Positions 51,010-59,708 of a DNA stretch of 64,000 nucleotides are shown here, one piece after another; the first letter of the stretch is position 1; each line of letters starts with the position of its first letter. The stretch covers positions 1 to 64,000 of the forward strand of contig CAMWFQ010000004.1 of NCBI GenBank assembly GCA_947173495.1, read 5' to 3'. The translations under genes and the position numbers were made by a program. The notes below the pieces were generated by a model. The model did no database searches. It saw only the letters and a list, made by a program, of their open reading frames with translations, and was not told the DNA's origin. Source of the stretch: an uncultured Lachnospiraceae bacterium (lineage in GTDB: Bacteria > Bacillota > Clostridia > Lachnospirales > Lachnospiraceae).

Positions 51010-51524
51010 AGCCTTTGCTTTCAGATCCTGATCTGCGCCCCTTTTTCTTTCTTAAATCGTATGGATGCAGAGAGAAAACGGGAGTTGCAGGAAAGTGATA
51101 AGTCTATCCACTTATTATGTAGTTTATATTATTACTTTATTAAGCGATATATTATGCTGTTGTGCCCTGTGAGAAATACTTTCTTGCAGGGCACTTTCTG
51201 TGCGCAGGCCCGCATAAGGAAATTCGATTTGATAGACTGAAGGCACTGAACGTCCGTCCGTACACGCTGCAGATTTCAAAATGTCTGGTGTTAAGGAGAT
51301 GCCACGCAAAATAGCAGAAAAAATTGAAATGTAATCTCTGATTGCTTGTAATGTAAAATACATTTTCCTATACTTAAATCTGCCAATAGGCATGGTGCGA
51401 ATTGGCAGATGCTTTTTCATGACAAGGAAAGAGGTCATGAATCAACAAGGAGGTGAACTTGTTCACCTTACAAATATTATGCTGACGCCCCAATTTGCAG
51501 GTGTTGGCAACAAGGAGGATTTAT
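51010..51524. other. intergenic region with several hairpins
   Basis: No gene supported. It contains an inverted repeat CAGATC-CT-GATCTG with a T-run (51022-51045), an 8-bp hairpin GTGCCCTG/CAGGGCAC (51162-51194), a strong terminator at 51378-51418 and the palindrome GGTGAAC-TT-GTTCACC at 51451-51466, overlapping an AAGGAGG. Confidence 0.5.
51378..51418 (+). terminator. Rho-independent terminator
   Basis: ATCTGCCAAT (51378-51387) pairs perfectly with ATTGGCAGAT (51401-51410), followed by GCTTTTTC. It lies 100 nt before the XRE-DUF4097 gene with no obvious gene immediately upstream, so it may end a small transcript. Confidence 0.82.
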
Positions 51525-52418
51525 ATGACATTTGCAGAAAAATTAAAATTTATCCGTAAGCAGGCAGGGATGTCGCAGGAGCAGCTTTCGGAGAAGCTTG
51601 GCGTATCACGGCAGGCAGTTACCAAATGGGAGACGGATGCGGGCATTCCTGATATCGAAAATATTATGGCGGTCTCCGCGTTGTTTGGCATTTCCATTGA
51701 TGAGCTGCTTTCAAACGAAAAAGGAGCGAAAAAACCGGAAAAGTATCTATATGAGAGTATTACGGAGTACGATATTGACGAGCCGAAACGCTATGATATG
51801 AAGTTCGGCGGAGCAAAGCAATTTACTCTTTCGGGCTATGAGGGTGAAAAAATCCGTGTCCGTCTTGTATCCAATACCATGTCCACGCTTCAGAATGATT
51901 TTAAGGTCAGGATTGATGACACCAGAAAGCGGATAGATGTGGATGTAAACCGTAAAAATGGAGTGACGGAAGCGGCGGCAAAAGAAGCGGTCAGTATTTT
52001 TGTCCAGATACCGGCACCGTATATTGGAAAAATCGAGTGTGCTGTCAATGCGGAGACAGTGGAAATCCGTTCTTTGGCGTGTGACAGCATAGAACTCGAT
52101 ACAAAGACACCGGGCGTTACACTTGAGGATGTTGTTGGATCGGTGGAGATCAACTGTAACCTTGACATGGAAGTGGTCTGCCATACCTTAAATGGAGAGG
52201 TGGCAATCAATCAGGTGTCGGCAACTTCAAAAATCCACGTTCCGGAAGGAGCGGCTTTTACTGCCATTGCGAAGGGGATCGGCACAAGTATAACCTATGA
52301 GAAGGAGGGAAAACAGACGAAGGATTTCAGTATACCGGATGCGGAGAACCTGATTGAACTGAACGGGATCAAGAGCGAGCTTGTAATCAGTACCGGCAAA
52401 GCTTTACAGTGCCTGTAA
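51525..52418 (+). CDS. XRE regulator fused to DUF4097-like beta domain
   Basis: A 297-residue protein. Residues ~1-62 are a Cro/CI helix-turn-helix (LKFIRKQAGMSQEQLSEKLG, VSRQAVTKWETDAGIPDIEN). Residues ~85-290 are a repetitive beta-rich region (VEIRSLACDSIELDTKTPGV, GSVEINCNLDMEVVCHTLNG) resembling DUF4097-type adhesin-like beta-helices often found with bacterial regulators. No membrane segment. ATG 51525 follows AAGGAGG. The 3' end is 17 nt before the CPBP protease gene, so the two are probably one operon. Confidence 0.82.
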   Translation: MTFAEKLKFIRKQAGMSQEQLSEKLGVSRQAVTKWETDAGIPDIENIMAVSALFGISIDELLSNEKGAKKPEKYLYESITEYDIDEPKRYDMKFGGAKQFTLSGYEGEKIRVRLVSNTMSTLQNDFKVRIDDTRKRIDVDVNRKNGVTEAAAKEAVSIFVQIPAPYIGKIECAVNAETVEIRSLACDSIELDTKTPGVTLEDVVGSVEINCNLDMEVVCHTLNGEVAINQVSATSKIHVPEGAAFTAIAKGIGTSITYEKEGKQTKDFSIPDAENLIELNGIKSELVISTGKALQCL

Positions 52419-52435
52419 AGGAGGGGTATAATAGG

Positions 52436-53221
52436 ATGAAAACAAATTATTTGAAGAAATACATCATCAGCTCCTATATTCTGGTCTGGGCGCTTATTAT
52501 TTTTGTGGCAGGAACGGCAAGCCTGGTCTTTCATGCGCCGCCCGTTATAATGTGGCTGGTCCGCAATCTGATCGCCTGGTCGCCAACGTATCTGCTTTTG
52601 CTTGGATGGAAGTATTTCAGACCGGAGGAGACGAGAACGGTTTTTGTGAAACGGTGCTTTTCGGGTAAAATAAAACTGCTTCCGCTGCTGAGTTCTTTTG
52701 CCCTCACGTTTGGGATCAGTGTTCTGGCGCTGTTTCTATTTTCCGGTATCACAGGAAAGCCGATATTGTCCTATATTAATCTGGGAAAAACAGCACTGCC
52801 GCTCAGTATTTTTCTCTCCTTATCTTCGGGACCGACAGGCGAAGAACTGGGGTGGCGGGGCTTTATGCGGGAGGAATTTAACAGAAGGTACAGCTTCCTG
52901 AAATCTTCTGTCTGTCAGGGCCTGGTGTGGTGCTTCTGGCATACTCTGTTGTGGGTGGTAGATTCGGATTTTACAGACTGGAGGGCAATCCCCTATGTCA
53001 TTTCCAATATTGTTGTCATTACCAGCATGACCGTTTTGATGAACATGTTTCTGGAACGGCATAATAATCTGCTCTACTCGGTATTGCTACACTTTGGCTT
53101 TAATATTATTTATGTGTTTCTGGATGCGGATATAGGATTTTTCATGATTCTGACCGTTCTTTATCTGATGATTACACCGACTGCTGTATTGATAAGGAAC
53201 AAATCGAAAGGGAAACGATAA
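52436..53221 (+). CDS. CPBP family intramembrane metalloprotease
   Basis: A 261-residue multi-span membrane protein with about 7-8 helices. The CPBP (Abi/CAAX protease) motifs are present: GPTGEELGWRGFM (EExxxR), LVWCFWHTLLWV (FxxxH) and YSVLLHFGFNII (HxxxN). Members process or bind membrane substrates and some give bacteriocin self-immunity. ATG 52436 follows AAGGAGGGG. Pairing with an XRE regulator is common for CPBP immunity-type proteins; specific function is unknown. Confidence 0.88.
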   Translation: MKTNYLKKYIISSYILVWALIIFVAGTASLVFHAPPVIMWLVRNLIAWSPTYLLLLGWKYFRPEETRTVFVKRCFSGKIKLLPLLSSFALTFGISVLALFLFSGITGKPILSYINLGKTALPLSIFLSLSSGPTGEELGWRGFMREEFNRRYSFLKSSVCQGLVWCFWHTLLWVVDSDFTDWRAIPYVISNIVVITSMTVLMNMFLERHNNLLYSVLLHFGFNIIYVFLDADIGFFMILTVLYLMITPTAVLIRNKSKGKR

Positions 53222-53284
53222 AATGATTTTGATGATTGATGGATGCAACGAGAAAACAGGCAGGGAAGCAAATGGGGGGAGCTT

Positions 53285-53905
53285 ATGATGTTATCGCGGA
53301 AACTTTTTTTGGCGTCCTTATTTAAGGATGTGTCTCAAATATTTGTAGAGTTTGCCAATGAAAAACTTGCAGGTAAAACTGTAACATTTATTCCAACAGC
53401 CGCATTGCCGGACAAACTGGATTTTCACATTAAATATAGTAAAGAATTATTATCTGAAATGGGGCTTATTGTTGATGAACTGGAAATTTCGACGGCTGCG
53501 CATTCAGATATAGAAAACAAATTAGAGAATAATGATTATATTTATGTCGCGGGAGGGAACACGTTCTTTCTGCTTCAGGAAATGAATCGGTCAGATGCGG
53601 GAAATATAGTCAAAAAACAAATCAATGCAGGAAAACTCTTTATAGGAGAATCTGCCGGCGCAATTTTACTGGCACCTGATATTGAATATGCAAAAGATAC
53701 GGATCATCCCCTTGCAGCGCCGTTGCTAAAAACGTTTGAAGGATTGAACATGATCGATTTTTATCCTGTGCCGCACTATAAAAACGATCCATTAGGGGAA
53801 GCCGTGGAGTTGGTAATTTCAAAGTATGGTACGAAATTGCCGCTTGTTCCGTTCAGTAATTCACAGGCGATACTTGTTACCGGAAAGGAGAAGAAAATTA
53901 TATGA
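53285..53905 (+). CDS. peptidase E-like (S51) / class I glutamine amidotransferase-like protein
   Basis: A 206-residue cytosolic protein of the S51 dipeptidase E family. The nucleophile serine lies in KLFIGESAGAILLAPDIEYA, preceded by DYIYVAGGNTFFLLQEMN, which is characteristic. The C-terminal DFYPVPHYKNDPLGEAVELV carries the likely histidine. Start ATG 53285 follows GGGGGGAG. The stop overlaps the GNAT gene start by 4 nt (ATGA), so the two are translated together. Peptidase E cleaves N-terminal Asp dipeptides, but activity here is not proven by sequence. Confidence 0.85.
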   Translation: MMLSRKLFLASLFKDVSQIFVEFANEKLAGKTVTFIPTAALPDKLDFHIKYSKELLSEMGLIVDELEISTAAHSDIENKLENNDYIYVAGGNTFFLLQEMNRSDAGNIVKKQINAGKLFIGESAGAILLAPDIEYAKDTDHPLAAPLLKTFEGLNMIDFYPVPHYKNDPLGEAVELVISKYGTKLPLVPFSNSQAILVTGKEKKII

Positions 53906-54426
53906 TTTACGAAACACGGGGACACCTGACGGTTCGTGATATGGAATACGAAGATGCGCAGGTATTTACAGACGCGGAAACAGAGCAGGGCTGGCATGCG
54001 TCAGTGGACAAGTATCTGAAAAGACTGGACGACCAGAAGGCGGGAAATGCGATTTCTCTGGTCGCGGAGTATTGCGGCAAAGGGGCAGGTTATATCAATG
54101 TTTATCCGGATGCCCGGACCGGAGCCTTTGGCGGGAAGGGATATCCGGAGATCGTGGACTTTGGCGTACTGGAAAAGTACCGGAATCTGGGGATCGGATC
54201 AGCGCTTATGGATATTGCGGAGAAGATCGCCGCCCAATACGCCGACACGGTATATCTCGGCGTGGGACTCCACAGCGGCTATGGAAGCGCCCAGCGGATG
54301 TATGTAAAGCGCGGCTATCTGCCGGATGGCTCCGGTGTCTGGTTCAGAGACAAGGTTTGCGGACCATATGAAGAATGCGTCAATGATGACGATCTGGTTC
54401 TTTATCTTTCCAAAAAACTGAGATAG
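53902..54426 (+). CDS. GNAT family N-acetyltransferase
   Basis: A 174-residue acetyltransferase. The acetyl-CoA loop is VLEKYRNLGIGSALMDIAEK (~96-115, RxxGIG), preceded by a beta bulge PEIVDFGVL and followed by VYLGVGLHSGYGSAQRMYVK. N-terminal GHLTVRDMEYEDAQVF is typical. The substrate is unknown. ATGA overlap with the peptidase E-like gene. The stop lies 18 nt from the end of the convergent HD-ATPase gene. Confidence 0.88.
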   Translation: MIYETRGHLTVRDMEYEDAQVFTDAETEQGWHASVDKYLKRLDDQKAGNAISLVAEYCGKGAGYINVYPDARTGAFGGKGYPEIVDFGVLEKYRNLGIGSALMDIAEKIAAQYADTVYLGVGLHSGYGSAQRMYVKRGYLPDGSGVWFRDKVCGPYEECVNDDDLVLYLSKKLR

Positions 54427-54443
54427 GGGTATGGAACACGGGA

Positions 54444-57400
54444 TCACCAGCCTATTTTGACCACACAAAAATCATCCTCCGTCAGATCATCGGCAATCTT
54501 AATCCCCAAATGGCCAAGGCAGCGGAGCTGTTCAAGCAACAGATTGATATTCCGGATCAGACCGCGTCCTTCAAACATCTTTGCGATGATCTGCTGATAG
54601 ATGCCCGGAACATATTTTTCCAGGGTATCCCGGTTCCGGATCAGCCAGCGAGAAAAGGGATGGCTTGCATTATAAGGACAATAGCTGTCCTGCACATCGG
54701 AGTCCGGATGGGTAAGCATCAGGGACAGCTTTGTAATATCGTCATGACAGGGATATAGAAACATGGCGGGAGTAAAAAGCGGCATTTCATCTGAGGAAGA
54801 GCCGGGGAGTTTTTTCATCAGGCAGACAGAGAAATCTGTCGGATCCATTCTGCTGATCTTCAGATCAAATGAGCGCAACAGTACAGACAAATGGAAGGGA
54901 CCCATGTACCCGGCATTCAGCTCAATTTTTTCCTGTGTCTGCAGCTGTTTTTCCAACGCTTCCAGAGAGAGATCGCCTTTCTTTGTTGAAAAAAGCAGAT
55001 TGGACGCCAGAGAGGGATTTTGATCCAGGATCTGCCAGTAGCGCTGTGCAGAAATCCGTTCATGCCATACAGCCATTGAGCTCCGGTATCCTCTGTACCT
55101 CCAGTTGCTGATCAGAGAGCAAAGCATCCTGTTTGCAGTGGCTTCTAATGTACAGTTCAGGGCAAGAGGCAGTTCGTAGATCATATTTCGTGAAAGATTC
55201 AGATCGGGACAATATTCATCTTTCAGCATCAGGATGGTAAGATTCAAAAAGTCAGTGCCAAAGGGAAGCAGAAAAGAAGTATCTGAGAAGATTCCGTTAT
55301 GGGCATTGACAGAACCATAAAAGATCCCCTGCTTGTTATTGATCAGATGACTGTGTCGTACAAACCATTTTTGAAACCACTCCAGACTTTCAATCTGCGC
55401 TCTGGGGAATCTGCTGAAGGTCGTATCAACAACAGCCTGATAGACGCGGGCCTTGTTAACCGGTATGTCCTTAAAGTCTTCTATCTGGAGAGCGGAGATC
55501 AGGGATCTCCTTTGTGGAAAATCCTGATCCAGATTCAGCCTGATATGGGATTGGTTTAACCCGAGCTGCAGTTCCGGCAAAAGACTCTCCGCGAGAGAAT
55601 TTGCCGCCGCAAGTGAAGACAGTCCGAAATACGTCCACAGGGTATAGCAGGATTCTCCCCAGTCACAGCGGATTCCAAAACGGATTTCCGGTATATATTC
55701 ATCTTCAAGCCCTTCTGTGCGCCAATAGCCCTCCTCCTCCACATTGACAAAAACAGTCGCGCCCTTGATCAGGGGACTGTCGGTGAAATAATCAAGTGGC
55801 AGGCAGTAGACGGCAATGCTTGGTTTTTGCGTCCAGGTATAATCGGGATACTTTTCTTTCAGCGCAAAGAAATCCTGTTCCGGGAGGGGAAAACGGGCAA
55901 GGGCTTCATATTTTCCATCGGGAGAAATAGGAACCAGTCTATGGACAGCATCCATAAAATCCTGTTCCGTTTCATAATCATAGCAGCCCTCTATCCCTTC
56001 ATAGTGAACGGGGATTTCCGGATATACGACATACTGATCGATAATATCTTTGAAACTTCTGGCATTGTTCCCCTGATAGGGGTTGGTCCGGACGGCAATG
56101 ACAGTTCCCGGACAGGAGATGAATTTTTGCTTTCGGTCACCAGCATCCGGCATATCCGGTGCAATGCTCCGGTGTTCCTCTTCATTTGCCAGATAATAGT
56201 AACCGCTGACTCCCTTAATACTCAGACGGTATGCCGGATAATAGGTGCCGTTTTCCATAAAATGCTTCGTGGTGACTTCCACACAGGTGTTTTGGGAGTC
56301 GCTCATGAAACAGGATAATATCCCAATCCCGAACCGGCTGATGGGCTGATAGCCCTCGTCTGCTTCACTGCGGATCCGGTCTGCCTGAAACTGATCGGAG
56401 CGGTAATAAGAGCGGCCGATTTTTAAGAAGGATTCCCGGATCATTTCCTCAGTCATTCCAATTCCGTTATCTTCAATCCGGAACCAGTAACAGCCCTCCG
56501 TATCTACCCATGTGCGGATATTGATCTGAGGCTTCCAGTTCCTGGAGAGATTTTTGTCCAGCTGCTTCCGTGTCCGCACGGCATCAATGGCATTTTGGAG
56601 AAGCTCCCGCACAAACACTGCCGGATCACTGTAAAGATTCCGACCGATCAGAAGATCCAGAACGCCTTTTTGATCCAGGGTGAATCTATAGTCTCCGGAC
56701 AGATAGCCCTTTGCAGTGATCTGTCGTTCCACTTTTGCGGGAATTTCCAGAGATTTCCAGCGCGCTTCCATATAACTTACCATTTTTCTGCTGTTGGATA
56801 ACTCCTGATCTGTCCATTCCAGATAAGAAGAGATGGCCTGCTCTACCTGGATATTGGTGCACTCCGCACGGTAAAGAAGTTCCGGGTGCTCTCCCTTTAC
56901 AAAAGAAAAACCTCTCGAAGCTTTATGCTTTTCCCATTCTAAGCGGCTTAACTCATTTTCCATTCCGTCCAGTCTGGCCAGATTAATGTAACCATACAGG
57001 GAGTCAGGCGCGCGGGTTGCGTCGAAATCCAGAATATCTCCCAATCGGAGAAGAACCGAGCAAAAGAGCAGGTCAAGCTCAGAAGAATATTTCCCCAGTT
57101 TGAGAATCGTCTGCACATCCTCGCCGTGGCTCTCGCAGACAGCGATCAGCTCGTTTACACTGATGGCGGACCCCAGTGCTTCGGGCCAGGAAACATTCAT
57201 GAGCTGCGTTCTGACTCTTCTGTGATGTTCCGAGCGAACGTAATGCTGAATGATAGTATCTGTAATCTCGCCGCTCTGGTGTGCAATGTTGTAGTCTGCG
57301 GGATGTCGGCTTAAATAGACCTGCATACAGTCCGGCCAGCCTCTGAGATATTCTTTTTCTTCGTCAGAAATACTCATCCCGATATCATGGCAGCAGGCGG

Positions 57401-57662
57401 ACATGATAAGAAGGGCGCATTCACTTAAGGAGAGATTTTCCCTTAAATCACCTATAAGATTCAGCATTTGGGTCATCACGTTGCAGAAGTGCGTTTCATC
57501 ATGCAGGGTATAGGTTTTAAAGGTATCACGAATGGTTTTGGACAAATCAATCCCATACTGGCAGATTTCCCAGACAGCAGTCGTAAATGAGGCAGCATTG
57601 CCCTTTTCGCGCTCTGCCTTTTGATAAAACAATTTCCAAAGTTTATGTTCCTTAACAGACAT
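54444..57662 (-). CDS. HD domain-Hsp90-like (GHKL) ATPase protein
   Basis: A very large (1,072-residue) soluble protein. Residues ~15-270 contain an HD phosphohydrolase-like domain: YTLHDETHFCNVMTQMLNLI, IMSACCHDIGMSISDEEKEY and SVLLRLGDILDFDATRAPD supply the H...HD...D ligands. Residues ~320-560 contain a GHKL/Hsp90-type ATP-binding fold: FVRELLQNAIDAVRTRK (N box), RIEDNGIGMTEEMIRESFLK (G1) and ISRFGIGILSCFMSDS (G2). The remaining ~500 residues are not recognised. ATG 57662 was chosen because GAGGG lies 6 nt upstream. Similar HD-HATPase proteins are of unknown function; roles in stress or phage defence have been speculated. It is divergent from nothing nearby and convergent with the GNAT gene. 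Confidence 0.85.
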   Translation of the reverse strand: MSVKEHKLWKLFYQKAEREKGNAASFTTAVWEICQYGIDLSKTIRDTFKTYTLHDETHFCNVMTQMLNLIGDLRENLSLSECALLIMSACCHDIGMSISDEEKEYLRGWPDCMQVYLSRHPADYNIAHQSGEITDTIIQHYVRSEHHRRVRTQLMNVSWPEALGSAISVNELIAVCESHGEDVQTILKLGKYSSELDLLFCSVLLRLGDILDFDATRAPDSLYGYINLARLDGMENELSRLEWEKHKASRGFSFVKGEHPELLYRAECTNIQVEQAISSYLEWTDQELSNSRKMVSYMEARWKSLEIPAKVERQITAKGYLSGDYRFTLDQKGVLDLLIGRNLYSDPAVFVRELLQNAIDAVRTRKQLDKNLSRNWKPQINIRTWVDTEGCYWFRIEDNGIGMTEEMIRESFLKIGRSYYRSDQFQADRIRSEADEGYQPISRFGIGILSCFMSDSQNTCVEVTTKHFMENGTYYPAYRLSIKGVSGYYYLANEEEHRSIAPDMPDAGDRKQKFISCPGTVIAVRTNPYQGNNARSFKDIIDQYVVYPEIPVHYEGIEGCYDYETEQDFMDAVHRLVPISPDGKYEALARFPLPEQDFFALKEKYPDYTWTQKPSIAVYCLPLDYFTDSPLIKGATVFVNVEEEGYWRTEGLEDEYIPEIRFGIRCDWGESCYTLWTYFGLSSLAAANSLAESLLPELQLGLNQSHIRLNLDQDFPQRRSLISALQIEDFKDIPVNKARVYQAVVDTTFSRFPRAQIESLEWFQKWFVRHSHLINNKQGIFYGSVNAHNGIFSDTSFLLPFGTDFLNLTILMLKDEYCPDLNLSRNMIYELPLALNCTLEATANRMLCSLISNWRYRGYRSSMAVWHERISAQRYWQILDQNPSLASNLLFSTKKGDLSLEALEKQLQTQEKIELNAGYMGPFHLSVLLRSFDLKISRMDPTDFSVCLMKKLPGSSSDEMPLFTPAMFLYPCHDDITKLSLMLTHPDSDVQDSYCPYNASHPFSRWLIRNRDTLEKYVPGIYQQIIAKMFEGRGLIRNINLLLEQLRCLGHLGIKIADDLTEDDFCVVKIGW

Positions 57663-57710
57663 TTTCATCCCTCGCAATCTGTAAAGTGTTATCTGATGGT
57701 ATCCATCGCC

Positions 57711-58124
57711 TTATATCAGAGGATCTTCCCATCTGCCCGGATTCATGTCATCCTTTGCCAGGCCGGCTAAAATATCCTCATAGTGCTTTAATTTGTGTTC
57801 CATATATGCAGCGGTGGCATTTGCCTCCTGTGCTTTCCGGCGTACCTGCTCATACTGCTCGGAGATGATCCGGTATCTTGCCAGGAGATTTTCCTCGGAT
57901 TCTTCCAAGCGGCACAGGCGGCAGTATTCCTGGATAGATTTGATAGAGGCGCCGCAGTTTCTGAGATATGTGATACCCTGCATCCAGTTGACAGATTCAT
58001 CGTCAAACACACGGCGGTTTCCCTGATCCCTCCTGCAGGGCAGCAGGCCAATATCCGTATAATAACGGATGGTGTGCTCTGTGGTATGAAATCGTTCTGC
58101 AAATTGCCTGATGGTATAAAGCAT
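57711..58124 (-). CDS. MerR family regulator
   Basis: A 137-residue MerR-type regulator. The N-terminal winged helix-turn-helix LYTIRQFAERFHTTEHTIRY, YTDIGLLPCRRDQGNRRVFD and the coiled-coil dimerisation helix (ISEQYEQVRRKAQEANATAA) are present. There is no metal-binding cysteine array beyond CRLCRLEES, so an organic or redox signal is more likely. ATG 58124 follows GGAGGAC. It is divergent from an aldo/keto reductase gene, and the intervening region contains a promoter with the long 19-nt spacer and dyad typical of MerR control. Confidence 0.92.
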   Translation of the reverse strand: MLYTIRQFAERFHTTEHTIRYYTDIGLLPCRRDQGNRRVFDDESVNWMQGITYLRNCGASIKSIQEYCRLCRLEESEENLLARYRIISEQYEQVRRKAQEANATAAYMEHKLKHYEDILAGLAKDDMNPGRWEDPLI

Positions 58125-58166
58125 AGAGTCCTCCAAAAGAAAGTTGTAATTTCCCACAAAAAGGGA

Positions 58167-58197
58167 TTGACTTCGAGCAACACGAAGCTGATATACT
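58167..58197 (+). promoter_or_regulatory. MerR-type promoter of the aldo/keto reductase gene
   Basis: TTGACT (58167-58172) and TATACT (58192-58197) are separated by 19 nt, the overlong spacing typical of MerR-activated promoters. The dyad CTTCG-N7-CGAAG (58171-58187) lies in the spacer where MerR proteins bind. Confidence 0.83.
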
Positions 58198-58206
58198 CAG
58201 CATAAT

Positions 58207-58369
58207 ACGAAGCGCGGCTTCGCGCAATACATAAATTTCAGGAGAGAAGAGTGAAAGATTTTTCAAATCTTTCCTCTGCAAGTTTGTGTCTGCGCTGCAT
58301 CCACAAACTTGTTAAGCCATTTTATGGATTTAGCCATATCATGGCTTTGCGCAACAAAGCAGCGCAGAA
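58207..58369 (+). promoter_or_regulatory. structured 5' leader with hairpins and possible pseudoknot
   Basis: Between promoter and gene are GCGCG-GCTT-CGCGC (58212-58225), a 9-bp hairpin (58253-58261/58265-58273), a 10-bp hairpin (58279-58288/58302-58311) and AAGCCAT/ATGGCTT (58314-58320/58341-58347). The loop CTGCGCTGC (58290-58298) is perfectly complementary to GCAGCGCAG (58359-58367) just before the start codon. Confidence 0.7.
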
Positions 58370-58381
58370 ATGGGGTTAAAT

Positions 58382-59509
58382 ATGGGCTATTTAGGAGAAG
58401 AGATCAGAAAGTTGGGATTTGGCCTGATGCGGCTGCCACAGAAGGAAGGAATCATCGATGGAGAGCAGGTAAAAGAAATGGTGGATCTGTTTATGGAAGC
58501 GGGATTCACTTATTTTGATACGGCATGGGCCTATGCGGGAAGCGAAGATGCCATTCGTAAGGCGCTGGTGGAGCGCTATCCGCGGGAAAGCTATCAGCTG
58601 GCCACCAAGAATGCGGCGTGGATCAACTGTAAGACCAGGGAGGAAGCATATGCCCAGTTTGATACGTCCCTGAAACAGACAGGGGCAGGGTATTTTGATT
58701 TTTATCTGCTTCATAATCTGGGAGAGGGCAGATCCCGCTATTTTGACGAATATGATATGTGGAGATGGGTACAGGAAAAAAAGAAAGAAGGCCTGGTGCG
58801 GCATATAGGATTTTCTTTTCATTCCACACCGGAAGAACTGGAGGCGATATTGAAGGCCCATCCGGAAATGGAGTTTGTTCAGCTTCAGATTAATTATGCA
58901 GACTGGGAAAATCCTGCCGTGCAGTCGCGGCGCTGTTACGAAGTGGCAAGAGCGTATGGCAAGCCGGTGATCATCATGGAACCGGTTAAAGGCGGAATGC
59001 TGGCGACGCCTCCGGCTTCTGTGGAGAAGATTCTGAAAGCGTCAGAGCCGGAAAGCTCAGTGGCATCCTGGGCAGTGCGTTTTGCCGCTGATCTGGAAGG
59101 GATTATCACGGTTCTCTCAGGAATGAGCAATGTGGAGCAGATGAAAGACAATCTGTCTTATATGAAGACATTTGCCGGTTTTACAAAAGAACAGAAGGAA
59201 ACCTTAAAGCAGGCGCAGTCGGAATTGAAGAAAATTCTCCTGATTCCATGTACTTCCTGCAACTATTGCGCCAAGGTATGTCCTATGAATATCGGAATTT
59301 CAGGATCCTTTACCGCAATGAACTATCTGACGCTTTACGGTGATATCAGTGCTGCAAAGCATCAGGAAGAATGGCTGGTGGGCGGCCACGGGCAAAAGAG
59401 TGCGGACCAGTGTATCAAATGTGGAAAATGTGAGGAAGCATGTCCTCAGCACATTGCCATCAGAGAGAATCTGAAAAAAGTAAGATCAAGTATCCTTTCC
59501 GACGGATGA
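58382..59509 (+). CDS. aldo/keto reductase with C-terminal 2[4Fe-4S] ferredoxin domain
   Basis: A 375-residue oxidoreductase. The N-terminal (beta/alpha)8 aldo/keto reductase part has KLGFGLMRLPQKEG, YFDTAWAYAGSEDAIRKAL (catalytic Asp/Tyr), HNLGEGRSRYFDEYDMW and SFHSTPEELEAIL. The C-terminal ~90 residues carry two ferredoxin-like clusters, CTSCNYCAKVCPMNI and CIKCGKCEEACPQHI. Such enzymes couple NAD(P)H-type reduction to Fe-S electron transfer in anaerobes. Start could be ATG 58370 or 58382; 58382 is preferred by GGGG spacing. Transcribed from a MerR-type promoter, divergent from merR. Confidence 0.9.
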   Translation: MGYLGEEIRKLGFGLMRLPQKEGIIDGEQVKEMVDLFMEAGFTYFDTAWAYAGSEDAIRKALVERYPRESYQLATKNAAWINCKTREEAYAQFDTSLKQTGAGYFDFYLLHNLGEGRSRYFDEYDMWRWVQEKKKEGLVRHIGFSFHSTPEELEAILKAHPEMEFVQLQINYADWENPAVQSRRCYEVARAYGKPVIIMEPVKGGMLATPPASVEKILKASEPESSVASWAVRFAADLEGIITVLSGMSNVEQMKDNLSYMKTFAGFTKEQKETLKQAQSELKKILLIPCTSCNYCAKVCPMNIGISGSFTAMNYLTLYGDISAAKHQEEWLVGGHGQKSADQCIKCGKCEEACPQHIAIRENLKKVRSSILSDG

Positions 59510-59560
59510 CGGCGGAGAATCCGGTGCGGTGTATGTCTGTGTGAACTATGGGGAGGCAGG

Positions 59561-59650
59561 ATGTCCAAAGAAAATGGAAGAGTATTCTATATTGACACCA
59601 TAAGCTTTTTGTATGATAATCGCATGTATATACTTACGGAAATGAAGTAA
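59561..59650 (+). CDS. possible 29-residue small protein
   Basis: ATG 59561 follows GGGAGGCAGG and opens a frame encoding a 29-residue peptide (MSKENGRVFYIDTISFLYDN then RMYILTEMK). It is the only short frame in this gap with a good ribosome binding site. No homology is recognised, so it may be chance. Confidence 0.3.
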   Translation: MSKENGRVFYIDTISFLYDNRMYILTEMK

Positions 59651-59708
59651 GCAGGAAATGTGACAGGAAAAACCGTACAGAAAATGCAAGGTAAGGAGTT
59701 TGTGGGAA

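Noticed and set aside
51124-51438. A 104-codon minus-strand frame in the gap after the putative anti-sigma gene
   Set aside because: It spans two strong hairpins and a terminator and has no start signal or homology; treated as non-coding.
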